Position numbers and translations under genes: made by a program
Source: Arcuatula senhousia
Lineage: Eukaryota; Mollusca; Bivalvia; Mytilida; Mytilidae
Direction: 5' to 3'
NCBI GenBank assembly: GCA_963971305.1
Contig: CAXARO010000899.1
Location: forward strand, 62,001-126,000
DNA length: 64,000 bases
Notes under the pieces: generated by a model
What the model was told of the DNA's origin: nothing
Seen by the model: only the letters and a program-made list of their open reading frames with translations
Database searches by the model: none
In this document: one piece after another, positions 23,133 to 33,919 of the stretch
Position numbering within the stretch: the first letter of the stretch is position 1
Layout of the letters: each line of letters begins with the position of its first letter

Positions 23133-23468
23133 GTCCCACTTTCAAAGAGAAGATATTGAAGTGAGTTGTCTATATTCTAACGTGATTGTGGATCTCAAAG
23201 CGCTAGCCATATGAAAATGAAAATCTATCAAATAGAAATTATTATAGGTATTAACAAGCAGGAACATATTTTTTATTAAATGTTCCTGCTGTAAGGTACG
23301 AAAATTAAAACTCTGTTATACCTGGAACATGAGTCAGCGTTAGCTACAGCAATTGTCCCATAGACATGATAGAAAAGGCTAATAACTTTATTTATATATA
23401 GGAATAATATTTAGCAAATTGGTCACATTTAATTCTGCAAACGTGCAAGAGACAAGACAACAAGTGCA

Positions 23469-23760
23469 ATGTTCGAAGTCTTACGAAGGACTGAAGCAAT
23501 AACTTACCATAAAATGCCTTGTAGATTTATTAAATGTTGTTGTAAACCTATTTTGCTATATACAGTTGCAAAATGTGGAGATGCAGGAACTTACAAATAC
23601 TATAAACCAACAAAATTCTGCAAACTTATTCTCGACTTGAAATCTGACCTAATTTATGAAGAACTAGGCTTCTGCCCATTTGAAGTCGATGTAAAAAATA
23701 AGATGTTAGTATTATGTTTTTCTGTGTATCTTTGTTACTACCAATGTTGTACCATAATGA
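23469..23760 (+). pseudogene. Non-LTR retrotransposon C-terminal fragment
   Basis: The plus strand reads Lys-Pro-Ile-Leu-Leu-Tyr, then Lys-Phe-Cys-Lys-Leu-Ile-Leu-Asp-Leu-Lys and Ile-Tyr-Glu-Glu-Leu-Gly-Phe-Cys-Pro-Phe-Glu-Val-Asp-Val-Lys. This matches the post-RT region of LINEs such as the one at 53832-55744 (its KPIIMYG and MSELGRFP blocks). Relic only. Confidence 0.6.
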
Positions 23761-23824
23761 TATATATTACCGCGGAAAATGGCACTGAATTTGGTTACCA
23801 TGATCAGCTAAAACAAGCTATTTT

Positions 23825-25280
23825 TAGCTCACCTGACCCGAAGGGTCATGTGAGCTATTGTCATCACTTGGCGTCCGTCGTCCGTCCGTCGTCCGTCGTC
23901 CGTCGTCCGTCGTCCGTCGTCCGTAAACTTTTTAAAACGTTAACTCCTCTGACACCATAAGTCCAATTGCAACCAAACTTGGTATGGTTGTTCATTAGCA
24001 TTCGGTGCTTAGAACTGATGTGGGGATTTTTGATTCGTCGTAAAACATGGCCGCCATGGCTAAAAATAGAACATAGGGGTAAAATGCAGTTTTTTGCAAA
24101 TAACTCAAAAACGGCTACAGATATCAAAATTCTGGCATAGGGTAAAAGTGATCAGCACCTCAAGATCTACCTACCCTGAAATTTTGAAGAAAATCCAACG
24201 ACCCATGTAGGAGTTATTCACCCTTTTTGTGGATTTTTTGCAAATTTTGCACCTATTTAGCTCAATATCTTGAAAACTATACTAGATATTTAAGAAATTT
24301 AAATTGCATATTGTTAAGCACATCAAGATCTACAAAATATGTAATAGGGTCAACGTTGTAGGACCTTTCCTTTTAGGAGTTATTGCCCTTAGAACGTCAA
24401 AATTTAGCATTTTAACAGCATTTCCTCATTACATTGAAAACGTTAACTCCTCTGACACATTAAGTCCAAATGGAACCAAACTTGGTATAGTTGTTTATTA
24501 GCATTAGGTGTATAGAATTGATGTGGGGATTTTCGATTGGTCGTAAAACATGGCCGCTGTGGCTAAAAATAGAACATAGGGGTAAATGGCAGTTTTTTGC
24601 AAATAACTCGAAAACGGTGACAGATTTCAAAATTTTGATTGGGAACAAAAGTGATCAGCACCTCAAGATCTACCAGCTCTGAAATTTTGAAGAAAATCCA
24701 ACAACCCATGTAGGAGTTATTGCCCTTTTTGTGGATTTTTTGCAAATTTTGCACCTGTTTAGCTCAATATCTTGAAAACTATACAAGATATTTGAGAAAT
24801 TTAAATTGCATTTTGTTTAGCTCATCAAGATCTACAAAATTTGTAACAGGGTCAACGTTGTAGGACCTTTCCTTTGAGGAGTTATTGCCCTTGGAATGTC
24901 ATAATTGAGCATTTTAACTGCATTTCCACTCCTCTGACACTTTAAGTCCAAATGGAACCAAACTTGGTATTATTGCTTATTATTATTGTGTATAGAACTG
25001 TAGTGGGGATTTTTGATTGGTTGTAAAACATGGCCGCTGTGGCTAAAAATAGAACATTAGGTTAAACTGCATTTTTTTGCAAATAACTCAAAAAGGGTGA
25101 CAGATTTTTAGATTTTGATTGAGAACAAAAATGATCAGCACCTTTAAATCCACCATATTTTCAGATGACCCCCTTATTAATCTTATGACCCTTTCAACGT
25201 TAAATAGATTTTGCCTTATAACCTTTACTTCAGGCACATTTGTCAGGTGAGCGATTCAGGCTCCTGGGAGCCTCTTGTTA
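23825..25280 (+). mobile_element. AGCTCACC-type non-autonomous element
   Basis: The left end is a hairpin, TAGCTCACCTGACCC then GGGTCATGTGAGCTA, followed by a (CGTCCGT)n microsatellite at 23873-23928. Inside are about 450-bp subunits repeated roughly three times, each with TGGAACCAAACTTGGTAT, AACATGGCCGC and TAGGACCTTTCCTTT. The right end has CAGGTGAGCGATTCAGG and the GGCTCCTGGGAGCC hairpin. Other copies occur at 33920-37070 and 41865-43335. No coding capacity. Confidence 0.7.
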
Positions 25281-25602
25281 TTAGAATGTCTTGAAAAAGG
25301 CATATGACCAGATGTTTGGTCTACTTACATGACTTATAACATCTTTCAAATAAGCCATTTAAAAAATCTTGAAGTACTGTTGCTCATTTATATGCAATAA
25401 CAAAAATGATCAATTCTTTCGCGGTTTTTTATGCAATTTAAGACCATTTAAGAGTATAAAAAGTACAAAAAAAATCAAAATTTTGATAAGATGTTGCAGA
25501 TTATATTTTTGGCAAAGATGTCATTGATAATATTAAACTCAGAACTTGAGTTTTAGCCGGGATAATCGCTGTGACGATTAGCCACGGCTATACGGCCGAC
25601 CA
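25281..25602. other. No gene recognised
   Basis: AT-rich spacer between the AGCTCACC-type element and the MULE derivative. Confidence 0.4.
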
Positions 25603-25610
25603 ATCAAAAC

Positions 25611-26350
25611 GGGCGAAATCGATTTGCGCCAAAAACGAATCTAACTGCGCCACAATCAAATTGCGCCAGTACTCTAATTGCGCAACTTTCTTTGGACTAC
25701 CCTAGGTAGAAACTGCGCCAATGAAAATATTGCTAACAACGGTAAGCACAGGTAAGAAGACAAAGAAAAAAATTGACTTCCCTCCTGCTTTTTTCCGGGC
25801 TTGGACATTGCATTGTAATCAATGTAAGAAGACAGCAAGTAGTCAGCAAACTTTTCAACTCTAGCGTCGGAAGGCATGTCGGGCATTAAATCTTTAGCAA
25901 AGCAGTCGGAAATTTCCTCTGGCGCAAGAAAAGCCAACCCAAAAAAGTACTGCAGCCACTTGCTGATGTAACTGCCTTTTTTGTTGTATTCTTTAGAAAG
26001 TCCACTGCTTTGAATATTTCTCCACCAGGATTGACCGAGATGAAACCTACAAGCTTTGATAATAACTCAAGGAAACATGTCCCTCACAGTAATATGCATA
26101 CGATCCTCAAAATCTAAATGAATAACGCTAATATTTAGAGTTAAACTTAATCTATCACAACTTTCTATTATCATTGAATATTTTTCTTCGCTTAAGGGTC
26201 ATTTTGCAGGTAAAAATTCAAATATGCATACAGGTAAGGGTGGCGCTATTAGATTCTGTTTACTGGCGCAGTTAGAGTATTGGCGGGATTTATTTGTGGC
26301 GCAGTTTCTATCTTTGAAAATACCCAATTGGCGCAAATTGATTCCGGCCA
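25611..26350 (-). mobile_element. MULE (Mutator-like) deletion derivative
   Basis: The ends match: GGGCGAAATCGATTTGCGCC on the left and, reversed, GGCCGGAATCAATTTGCGCC on the right, 17 of 20. Flanks both carry ATCAAAAC (25603-25610 and 26351-26358), an 8-bp target duplication close to the usual 9 bp. Both sub-ends have several (A/T)xTGCGCCA words in inverted orientation, probably transposase-binding sites. Inside on the minus strand is a transposase C-terminal piece. Confidence 0.72.
25674..26080 (-). pseudogene. MULE transposase C-terminal fragment
   Basis: Reading on the minus strand from about 26080: Cys-Arg-Phe-His-Leu-Gly-Gln-Ser-Trp-Trp-Arg-Asn-Ile-Gln, then Leu-Ala-Phe-Leu-Ala-Pro-Glu-Glu-Ile and Phe-Ala-Asp-Tyr-Leu. 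This is typical of the C-terminal part of MULE transposases abundant in molluscs. It has no start or catalytic core; a stop lies just upstream of the homology. The frame runs to a stop at 25674. Confidence 0.65.
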
Positions 26351-26769
26351 TCAAAACCTAGCTGATGGTTGTGATGCCTCATCACAAATCAACTCACATA
26401 TCAATACGCGCTCGCAATATAATTCCTTTTCCAATATCCAATAACTACTCTACTTTTATACTAAACATAGACAATCTTTAAAATTTGCAGATTAACCAGT
26501 CTACCAGTACTTTCAGTACTTTAATGATTGAATCCCTAAGGGTGTAAATAATCCCATATTAATTTTTTATATGATATGTATTCAATTTTGTATGAAAAAG
26601 CTGAATAAAACATAGCCTATTTTTAGCTTGAGATATTCAAGTTCAACTTGGCTGGCGTGCATACCATTGGAACGGAAGTCAACAAAGTTAAACTGATTTT
26701 TCATAAGTATGTTCTGATACTTTGTAAACATGGTAAAATAAAATCATCAAAAAATCGAAAAAACAAAAA
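26351..26769. other. No gene recognised
   Basis: Spacer between the MULE derivative and an R-family copy. Confidence 0.4.
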
Positions 26770-26990
26770 ATAACTCCAGTGCCCCGAACGAGTAAGCAGT
26801 TCCTTCTTGCTATTGCACACCTGTCACGTTGCGATCATTCGATTCATTGTGGGTCAAATCCGGTAAAGGACGACAATATTATGAACCTCTATGCCAAATT
26901 AACATCTGTGCTCATCTGTGAGGGATAAAAATTCCGACAGAATTTTATAGACAACAGGAATTTCCATCTGCTTCCACTATTTAAAGACAC
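26770..26990 (+). repeat. R-family repeat copy
   Basis: AACTCCAGTGCCCCGAACG, GTAAGCAGTTCCTTCTTGC, GTCAAATCCGGTAAAGGAC and CATCTGTGCTCATCTGTG match the 3' half of the copy at 14595-14960. Confidence 0.6.
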
Positions 26991-28149
26991 GTTATGTGCA
27001 CGAGTTGTCAGGCTCGTGGCTCAAACTGCAAAAGCTTGCTGCTCATACATGTATGGACCCGCCTAGCTGGTACTGTTGCCCTGGCTCATGGGCTGCAGGG
27101 GTGTATCCATAATTTTTTGAAAGAGTGGGAGGTCCACTGCTTGTCTGCTAGTGACGAAAGGGTGATTCCAGGTCAACTTTGCATAAAATCTGCAGGAAAA
27201 TTATTCATTTTTCCACGAAAATGGGGTCCTACCCCCGGGCCCTCCACTCTTGATTCGCAACTGGGCTGCATTTGTTCAAAGCAATAGACGATAAAGAGAT
27301 GTGGAATAAGTGTACGCGACACAACCAACATTAAAGAAACGGCATTTTAAAATAATCAATTGCTATCCATAGTAGGCCTTCATTATACATGCAGAAAAAC
27401 TACTTCGTTTTTTTTCCCAATATTAGTGCGCACCTTCGTCAAGAATGAATTTTAAGAATATAATATAAAAACCCAAACCTGAATGATAAGAATAAGTGCC
27501 TTTTAAGGTCCTTAATCTATGAAGTAGAAAATTGGGCTTCTGTAAAGAAAGCTTTACATTTTGTATCCATATTGTTACCAAAATACTGAAAAAATAGGGC
27601 ATATAATGGGACATTAAATGATACCTCGCCACATTTTATTCTTTAAAAGAAAATGAGAGAGAAATGAGTTTCCTTAGACAAGAGAATTTCAATATATGTA
27701 TGTACATTATATATTCATGAAAGAAATGAGTTATCTTTCTTAGACCAAAAATTTCAGCATTGTCAAATTTTGAAAATGTTTAAAGTGACAAAATCATATT
27801 ATATATTTTACAAATCATCCTGAAAATTGCATTTGACCTTTATCTAATTGTTCGTAACAGCTGTGCAAAATATCATTCAAATCCCTTGAGGCGTTTTCAA
27901 GTTATCATCTGGAAACCTTCGGGGACGGACGGATGGACAGACACCGAACGAAACTGAGGGTATAACATAATCTGAATCTGAATTTCTTAATGAATGAGTG
28001 AGTTGTTGTTTTACGTCAGGTGCAACGCTATATAGGTTATTTACAGGCGATGAACATGAAAAGGATGATAAAATGAACATGAAATGATGATGATAAATGA
28101 AATATGGGGATGGGAAAGAAAGGACCGGTAAATTTTGAAGAACCACAGG
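26991..28149. other. No gene recognised
   Basis: 27000-27290 contains a 97-codon ORF without a recognisable domain, probably repeat-derived. 27300-28149 is AT-rich. Confidence 0.4.
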
Positions 28150-28475
28150 AAAAGGGGAGAGGTGGGTAGGGGCAGAAAATTGAGCCTATGTGGTGCACTA
28201 CTTGGCGGTCCACAAAGGGGTCTTTTACGTGCATGAAGCGTGGCACTCTCCACACACGTTGGCCCAGTATGGTCAGCGGTCAGGGTTTCCGTATTATAGA
28301 CCTGACAACCCCCGTGGACGAGGGCCACCCTATTCAGCCACCTAGGGTACACACTTGGTCACTCTGTGGGCTGAGCACTGACCCGACGTCAGAATCCCAA
28401 GACCTTTAGTCGCCTCTTACGACAAGCTGGGCTCTGCTGCGGGCCTATTCGCCACCCGGGTCCCGCACGGGACGA
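28150..28475 (-). repeat. SINE-like repeat, reverse copy
   Basis: In reverse it reads GGGACCCGGGTGGCGAATAG, CAGCTTGTCGTAAGAGGCG, then CACGTAAAAGACCCCTTTG. The motif GGTGGCGAATA-GCCC-CAGCAG recurs at 31736-31765. The CACGTTAAAGACCCCTTTGT part is shared with 16370-16390. Confidence 0.55.
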
Positions 28476-29205
28476 ATTTCTTAATAATCATCGCCACTTT
28501 GTGTGGTGGGGTTTATAAAAAAAAAATTGCTTTCAAAATAGGACCATTAATTTTTAAAAATGGTATTTCTTCATCTTTAAGCCCTAACATTTAGATAGAA
28601 AAAAGATGACCCACGACCATTCACATCTATACTTTTATCGTATGGAATATGATTGTAAAACTTAACAGAAAAAAAAATCAATCAGAAATAGTTACAAAAG
28701 ATCAAAACCCCAAATCAACCTCATGTAGCCCTTTTACGGTAAGGAACATCACTGTAAAGATCAACCGGTCAACGTCAACTAATGAAAAGTTATTGTGGAA
28801 ACTATTGTGGAAACGCTTTTAAAAGACGCAGACGCGGATGACAGCATCATATCATTACTTGTCCGGATTTTTTGGGGGAAGTGGGGGGGGGGGGGTGTCG
28901 TAGAAAGACATTTTTTTAAAGGACAAAAGTTTGTTGAAAGAAACGGTTATTATTTTTATTTGTAAAGTTCATTGTCTAATTAAACTTGTCTAATTAAAAC
29001 AAATTTGACACGTAACAAAGTTAAAAGTCATAAAGTTGACGTCTAAACGGCCATTTTTACCTAAACGATTAAAAAACATGCTTAATTAATTACGAAATTA
29101 TTATTCTAAGCAGTGGTCGCCGAGCTGACGTGTTACTTACAGAAAAATAGACCTTTTCCTGGTGTAAAGTAGTCCGCCCGGCCTGAGGATAATTAGCTAA
29201 GCACG
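28476..29205. other. Upstream region of gene B
   Basis: AT-rich, with a poly-G run at about 28880-28897. No clear TATA box for gene B was found. Confidence 0.4.
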
Positions 29206-32200
29206 ATGAAAGCTATTTTGTTCCTTTTATGCCTTGGTTTGCTTGCATCAGCCGGTAAGATTGTTTTTCCAATATATAAATTTAAATCTTAAAATTGTTT
29301 AATCATTTGTTGCGCTTTTGAATTTGGTTTTACAGATTCGCTTTTATCTTCTGGAACAATTTTCGTGTGAATTCTTTGTGTGAAATATTAATCACAACAA
29401 CTGCAATGAAAGCTTTGCGACTTTTGTTCAATTTTGTTCTCTTCTGACTGTTGGTTGTCATTTAATTGGCAAAAAACCCGTGAATATAAATTTAACATTG
29501 CTCTTTTTCATTTTCCCATTTCGGACACAATGTATTTTAAAGATTCCGATGTTGTCGATAAGGTTGCATTAAATATTACCAATAATCTCTTTAATATTCC
29601 AACCATTTTTGATAAAAGCAAAAAAGTACAAAAGGGGCATTCAAATGTAAAAACCTTGAAAATACCACAAAAAAATTGGTCGCTGCCAAAGGAAAAACAA
29701 CAATAGAATAAAGAAATAAACAACATTAAACGCATAAAACAATCGCTCTGCAAACAGAGATGAAAACTCAATCCGAGACTAGATTGACCTCGTGTATTCT
29801 AGAAGAGTAAACATCAATATATCCATCTCGCTTTCAACTATCAGTGCCTGCTTAATCCAGCTAAGGGATTTTGAGCACAGGCGTTTTGGTCCAGTATTTT
29901 CTTTTTTTATTATAAATAACGTGTATATAAAAAAAATCATCTCGTCTTTATACTATTTCCACCCTTGCCTTGTGGAAATAGTATATAGACGAGATGAATT
30001 TTTTTATATACACGTAATTTATAATAAAAAAGAAAATCCTGGACCCAAACACCTGTGATTTTGAGTATTGATAAGTTGTGATTGTTATTTTTGTGTGTGG
30101 CTACTTTTGGGCTTTGAACGTCTAACCAGTGCGTCTTTCATTGGTATTTTAAATAAGAAGCAAAGAGGAACCAATGCAGGGCATTCTAGTGTCAAAAGTT
30201 CGAAAGGTCAACGACAAGTCCGGTAAACACGAGCAAGAACAACAGGAGGAAATACAAAACATAAAATAAATAAATAAATAACTTAAATAAATAAATAAAT
30301 AAACCGAACAAAAATCAACAACGCGAGCTCAAGTCGTAAGAAGAATGAACTCAGGTGCTCCGGACTTATGGAATAAGTGAAACCCGGTTGGCCGGATTGT
30401 TTGTTGTTAATTTATTAAGACCAATAAGAAAATGTCTATTCCTAATACCAAAAATGTCTTGCAACTTTAAAATACATTTAGATATTATAATCATTAATTA
30501 CTTTTCATGATATTTTGTACTTTATTTCTTAGTGTCCGCCTACTATAATTATGGTGGCTATCGGAGATATAGCTACGATCCATACGCCATGGTCTGTAAA
30601 AGTGGATTTTACCTGAAGAACCCTCTCACTCGCGGACCATTTTTCTGCGCTGGATACTGGAGAGGTTGTCCCTGGAGGAGATTTTTTAAATGCGAATCGA
30701 TGACGGGTTCTGATGACGGATGGGGAGTGTGCTGCTACGATAGGGGAGGTAAGCCACAGAAAAAATAATATTTATCAAGTTTATGTTGCATTAATTGTCA
30801 TTTACACGAAGCGCTTACATATCATTATATTGATACACGATCGCATTCTATTCAGCAACATTTATTTTCTAGTTTCCTTATTTGCCGTAATTTATTAGCT
30901 TTTGATCTAAAATTGCGCAAACGTTAGAGATTCAAAGGTTTTGAGAACATGCATTCTTGCCAAATTGTGTGAGTTGTCGGTCTTATATTTTAAAACAAAA
31001 CATGTCAGAAAAATTTCAACTTGTACCTTTCCTTCATATAAAAGTTTTTTGTTTTCCCTTACTTATTAGCTATTCTTGTCAGCTTATTTTTTAACCTTTC
31101 ACCAATCATGTCTGACATACAGTTAGGTAATTACATTATATTACACAGAGAATATTAATGCAGTATAATTAGTATTATTTATATCTCTTTAAACTACATG
31201 TTTCCTTTTCAAGTCTAGTAGTTAAATTGATACCTTACTAAGAAGCAGAGGTACCAATGGGGTATCCGAATGTCAAAAGTCCGAAAGGGCAGAGACTAAA
31301 CCAGTAAACACAAACAAGAACGGGACAAAAACAGACAACACGTAAAACATGGAAACACAAAACAACTGAATATCAATCAACAACGCGAACTCCAGTCGAA
31401 ACAAGAGTGAACTCAGGTGCTCCGGAAGAGTAAGCAGTTCCTGCCTGCTATAGCACACCCGTCGCGTTGCCAATAACTCATTTGTATTGTATGAGATTTT
31501 AAAAAGATCTTTTCTTTTCTCAAACCTGACCGCAAACAATAGTGGTGCACCCTGTTGGGAAAAATGTAACTGTCTTCGCAAGTTTATAAGCAAGCTGATG
31601 CATGTCTCGTTAAGACTAAGACCCGCCGTAGGATCCCAATGCAGGAGGATAAATTGCCCGTCACTACCCATCACTCCTTTTTTCAGTGACAGTCGAAACT
31701 CACCTCCCCGATTGGCTTCGCATCTGTGCGGGTTCTGGGTGGCGAATAAGCCCACAGCAGCATTAAGCTTGTCGGTAAATTCCGCTAAAGAGCGCTCAGA
31801 AACATGACATCGGGTCAGACTGCTTTGCCCAAAAAGCGACCGGGGTGTGATCCCCAGACCCCAGGTGGTTAAATGGGGCAGCCCTGTCATAATGAATGTT
31901 GGAGTCGTCAGTCTATTTTGCAGAAAACCTGACCACAAACCATAGTGGTGCATCGTGTCGGCAAAAAAGTCATGTTCCTTAAACGTTAAAGAACACTGCT
32001 GCAGTTCTCGATAAGAGTAGGAGACGTAGGATCCCCATGCAGGAGGCTCAATTGTCTGTCCCATTATTCCTTTTTCCATTGGCAGTCAAAACTCTCCTAC
32101 CCGATTGGCCTTGTGTTCCCCTTTCCTCCACTTCTTCATCATTTCATGTTCATTGCATCACCCATTCCCGGTTATAGCTGAAATCTCGCTGTTTGGGAGT

Positions 32201-33544
32201 AACCAAGTAACCGATTGCCTTGTATCCTCATTTCCTCTGCTTCATCATCATTTCTGATATGTTGATTGTTTCCCCCTTTTTATGTTCATCTCCCGGATAA
32301 AGCCGGTTATGTGCTGCTTGGGATAAAAGCAATAACTATCTGTCTGTCTGTCTGTCTGTCTGCTTACATCGTAAGCGCCACTCCTCTTAAACCGCTTGAT
32401 GGATTTTGACAAAACTTTACAGAAAAAACACAACTTTATATGGAGATGTGCTTGAAGAAATTCCACTGTTCCCAGATATCATTCAGGGGAGATAATTGGA
32501 TAATTGGAAATAATTTGACTTCAGTTTTTTTTTAATTGTGTCTTCAGCACAACTCCTCCTATTAAAACTGAATAACGCTTTTATTAACGCTGAATAGATT
32601 TTGATGAAACTTTACAGGAAAGAAGAACTTTATATGGAGATGTGCATGGAGAAATTTTGTTTCACTTGGACATCATCCAGTGGAGATAATTGGACTTAAG
32701 TTTTTTTTTGCCATATTGAGTCCAATTTGAAGCGGAGAGAATCCTTTAGTGCGGTTGCACACAGTATTCCTTGTTTTTCCTATTCTTTATTTCATTTTTG
32801 TCACAAAATATAATTATAAAATATACACCATGCTTGAAAATTCCTCTGCGGTAAGATTCTCTCAGCGTTAGCACCTTATGGCCCGACTGTTTTTGTTATT
32901 TTCAGACTTTAAAAGTTAAGAGATGAACTATATACACTATGTACCCTTTTATACCATCTTAATATCAGATTAAGTTTAGTGAGTGGTTGCTTTCCCCAAA
33001 GCAGCGTGAATTAGGTAACATAAATCAGGTAGATGAACATATTGAACAACATGTGAATCTGATCACGAGATCAATAGGATAAGACTTAGACTGGTACTTG
33101 GACACTTTGGAGCAATTAAGCCTACTGCTGGGGATTCACGTGTCGTACGCATACCGAAACATGCAGCAAATCCCCCACCCCCCTAAAAAAAAACAACAAA
33201 AAACAAAAAACTTAAGGTATACCACGGTGACTATTTTTGGCGGTCAGGTTTACCATTTTATGGCCTGGCGACCTCGAAATGCAAGATTTCAAGTTATTAC
33301 CCGATTCAAAACTTGGGGCACATCTCCCAGTTGCATGCCTGATCCGATGTCAGGACAGTGGGCACTGTATAGTAAACTTTTCTCCAACAAGCTTTGCGCT
33401 GCTGTGGGTCTATTCTTCCGCAACCCACAAGGGTTCTTAGTAAAAGAAAGTTTATAAAAAAAGATGACCTTACTACTGGGTGTGAAAAATGATTTTTTAT
33501 TCTTATTTTTTTCTCATTTATTCCTTTTTGTTTCAGATGTGTAA
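29206..33544 (+). CDS. Gene B: small secreted six-cysteine Tyr/Arg-rich protein (3 exons)
   Basis: Proposed exons: 29206-29254, 30533-30748 and 33537-33544; 273 nt, 90 residues. Exon 1 is a signal peptide (Met-Lys-Ala-Ile-Leu-Phe-Leu-Leu) ending in phase 1 at GTAAGA. Exon 2 follows TTTCTTAG. It starts with a Tyr/Gly/Arg stretch (residues 20-34) and has cysteines at 38, 55, 62, 70, 83 and 84. The phase-1 donor is GTAAGC at 30749. An acceptor (TTTTTGTTTCAG) at 33536 gives Asp-Val-stop, with AATAAA at 33600. If that splice is not used, the ORF reads on to a stop at 30768 (Gly-Lys-Pro-Gln-Lys-Lys). The last exon is the least certain part because the intron is 2.8 kb and repeat-filled. Architecture and Cys pattern match genes A and C. 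Secreted; function unknown. Confidence 0.62.
29620..29800 (+). repeat. R-family repeat fragment in gene B intron 1
   Basis: AAAGGGGCATTCAAATGTAAA followed by a degenerate adenine-rich body, the 5' part of the R family. The neighbouring 90-codon ORF is not supported as a gene. Confidence 0.45.
29876..30057. mobile_element. 182-bp hAT-like foldback MITE
   Basis: Two arms of about 85 bp form an almost perfect inverted repeat around a short centre near 29965-29985. Ends are CACAGGCGTTTTGGTCC and its complement. ATTTTGAG stands on both sides (29868-29875 and 30058-30065), an 8-bp target duplication as for hAT elements. No coding sequence. Confidence 0.8.
30150..30375 (+). repeat. R-family repeat copy with (AAAT)n inside
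   Basis: GCATTCTAGTGTCAAAAGTTC, then an AAATAAAT microsatellite (30262-30302), GCTCAAGTCGTAAGAAGAATG and ACTCAGGTGCTCCGG. Lies in gene B intron 1. Confidence 0.65.
31220..31480 (+). repeat. R-family repeat copy
   Basis: GGTATCCGAATGTCAAAAGTC, ACCAGTAAACACAAACAAG, AACTCCAGTCGAAACAAGAG, ACTCAGGTGCTCCGGAAGAG and TTCCTGCCTGCTATAGCAC. One of the most complete copies. Confidence 0.7.
31485..32110 (-). repeat. Two tandem copies of a SINE-like repeat
   Basis: 31510-31720 and 31920-32100 align: AACCTGACC, AATAGTGGTGCA or a variant, GTAGGATCCC, AATGCAGGAGG and TTTTTTCAGTGACAGTC or a variant. Between them is the GGGTGGCGAATAAGCCC motif. A 268-codon minus ORF crosses this region and the R copy; it is repeat-derived. 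Confidence 0.6.
32333..32364 (+). repeat. (CTGT)n microsatellite
   Basis: Six or so TCTG/CTGT units inside a degenerate repeat (32330-32720). That repeat has two related halves, each with GATTTTGAC/TGAAACTTTACAG and TATGGAGATGTGC. Confidence 0.7.
33100..33445. repeat. SINE-like repeat fragments
   Basis: 33230-33445 has ACTATTTTTGGCGGTCAGG, GCATGCCTGATCCGATGTC and GCGCTGCTGTGGGTCTATTC. The last reverses the CACAGCAGC motif seen at 31755. Two overlapping ORFs here (119 and 114 codons) are not supported as genes. Confidence 0.45.
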
Positions 33545-33919
33545 ATCTATGGATGGACTTGAATGGCTTGTTGCGATGCTGGTGATGTTTTTCATACAGA
33601 ATAAAATGTTGTTGTTTTTTATTTGTGTATTCCGTAAAAATGTAAATCACATTAAAGACATTACACTAAACAGGTACCACTATTGCAGTCGACGGGAAGA
33701 TGATTTTGTATTTATGTCTTTTGACTTTCAAAATTTTCATTTTTGTTATTTCTTTTCTTGCATTCACAATAATTTGAATTCAATTATGTTTACATGAATA
33801 TATATAGCAAGTTCTCTATTCCTCTGGTATTGCATTAGAAATGGGCTGAATATTGAAACAATCAAAAGCGTTTTTTATTAATCTGCTACCTTTTTCATTT
33901 CATATGGCAATTTAAAAAC

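Noticed and set aside
26994..27287. 97-codon ORF with several Cys
   Set aside because: No signal peptide, no splice sites in the right phase and no Cys-Cys module; probably repeat-derived.
30749..30768. Gene B ending Gly-Lys-Pro-Gln-Lys-Lys at 30768 without a third exon
   Set aside because: Not excluded, but the GTAAGC donor in phase 1 and the parallel with genes A and C favour splicing to 33537.
31273..32079. 268-codon ORF on the minus strand
   Set aside because: It crosses two tandem SINE-like copies and an R-family repeat, and its sequence shows the repeat twice. No domain.
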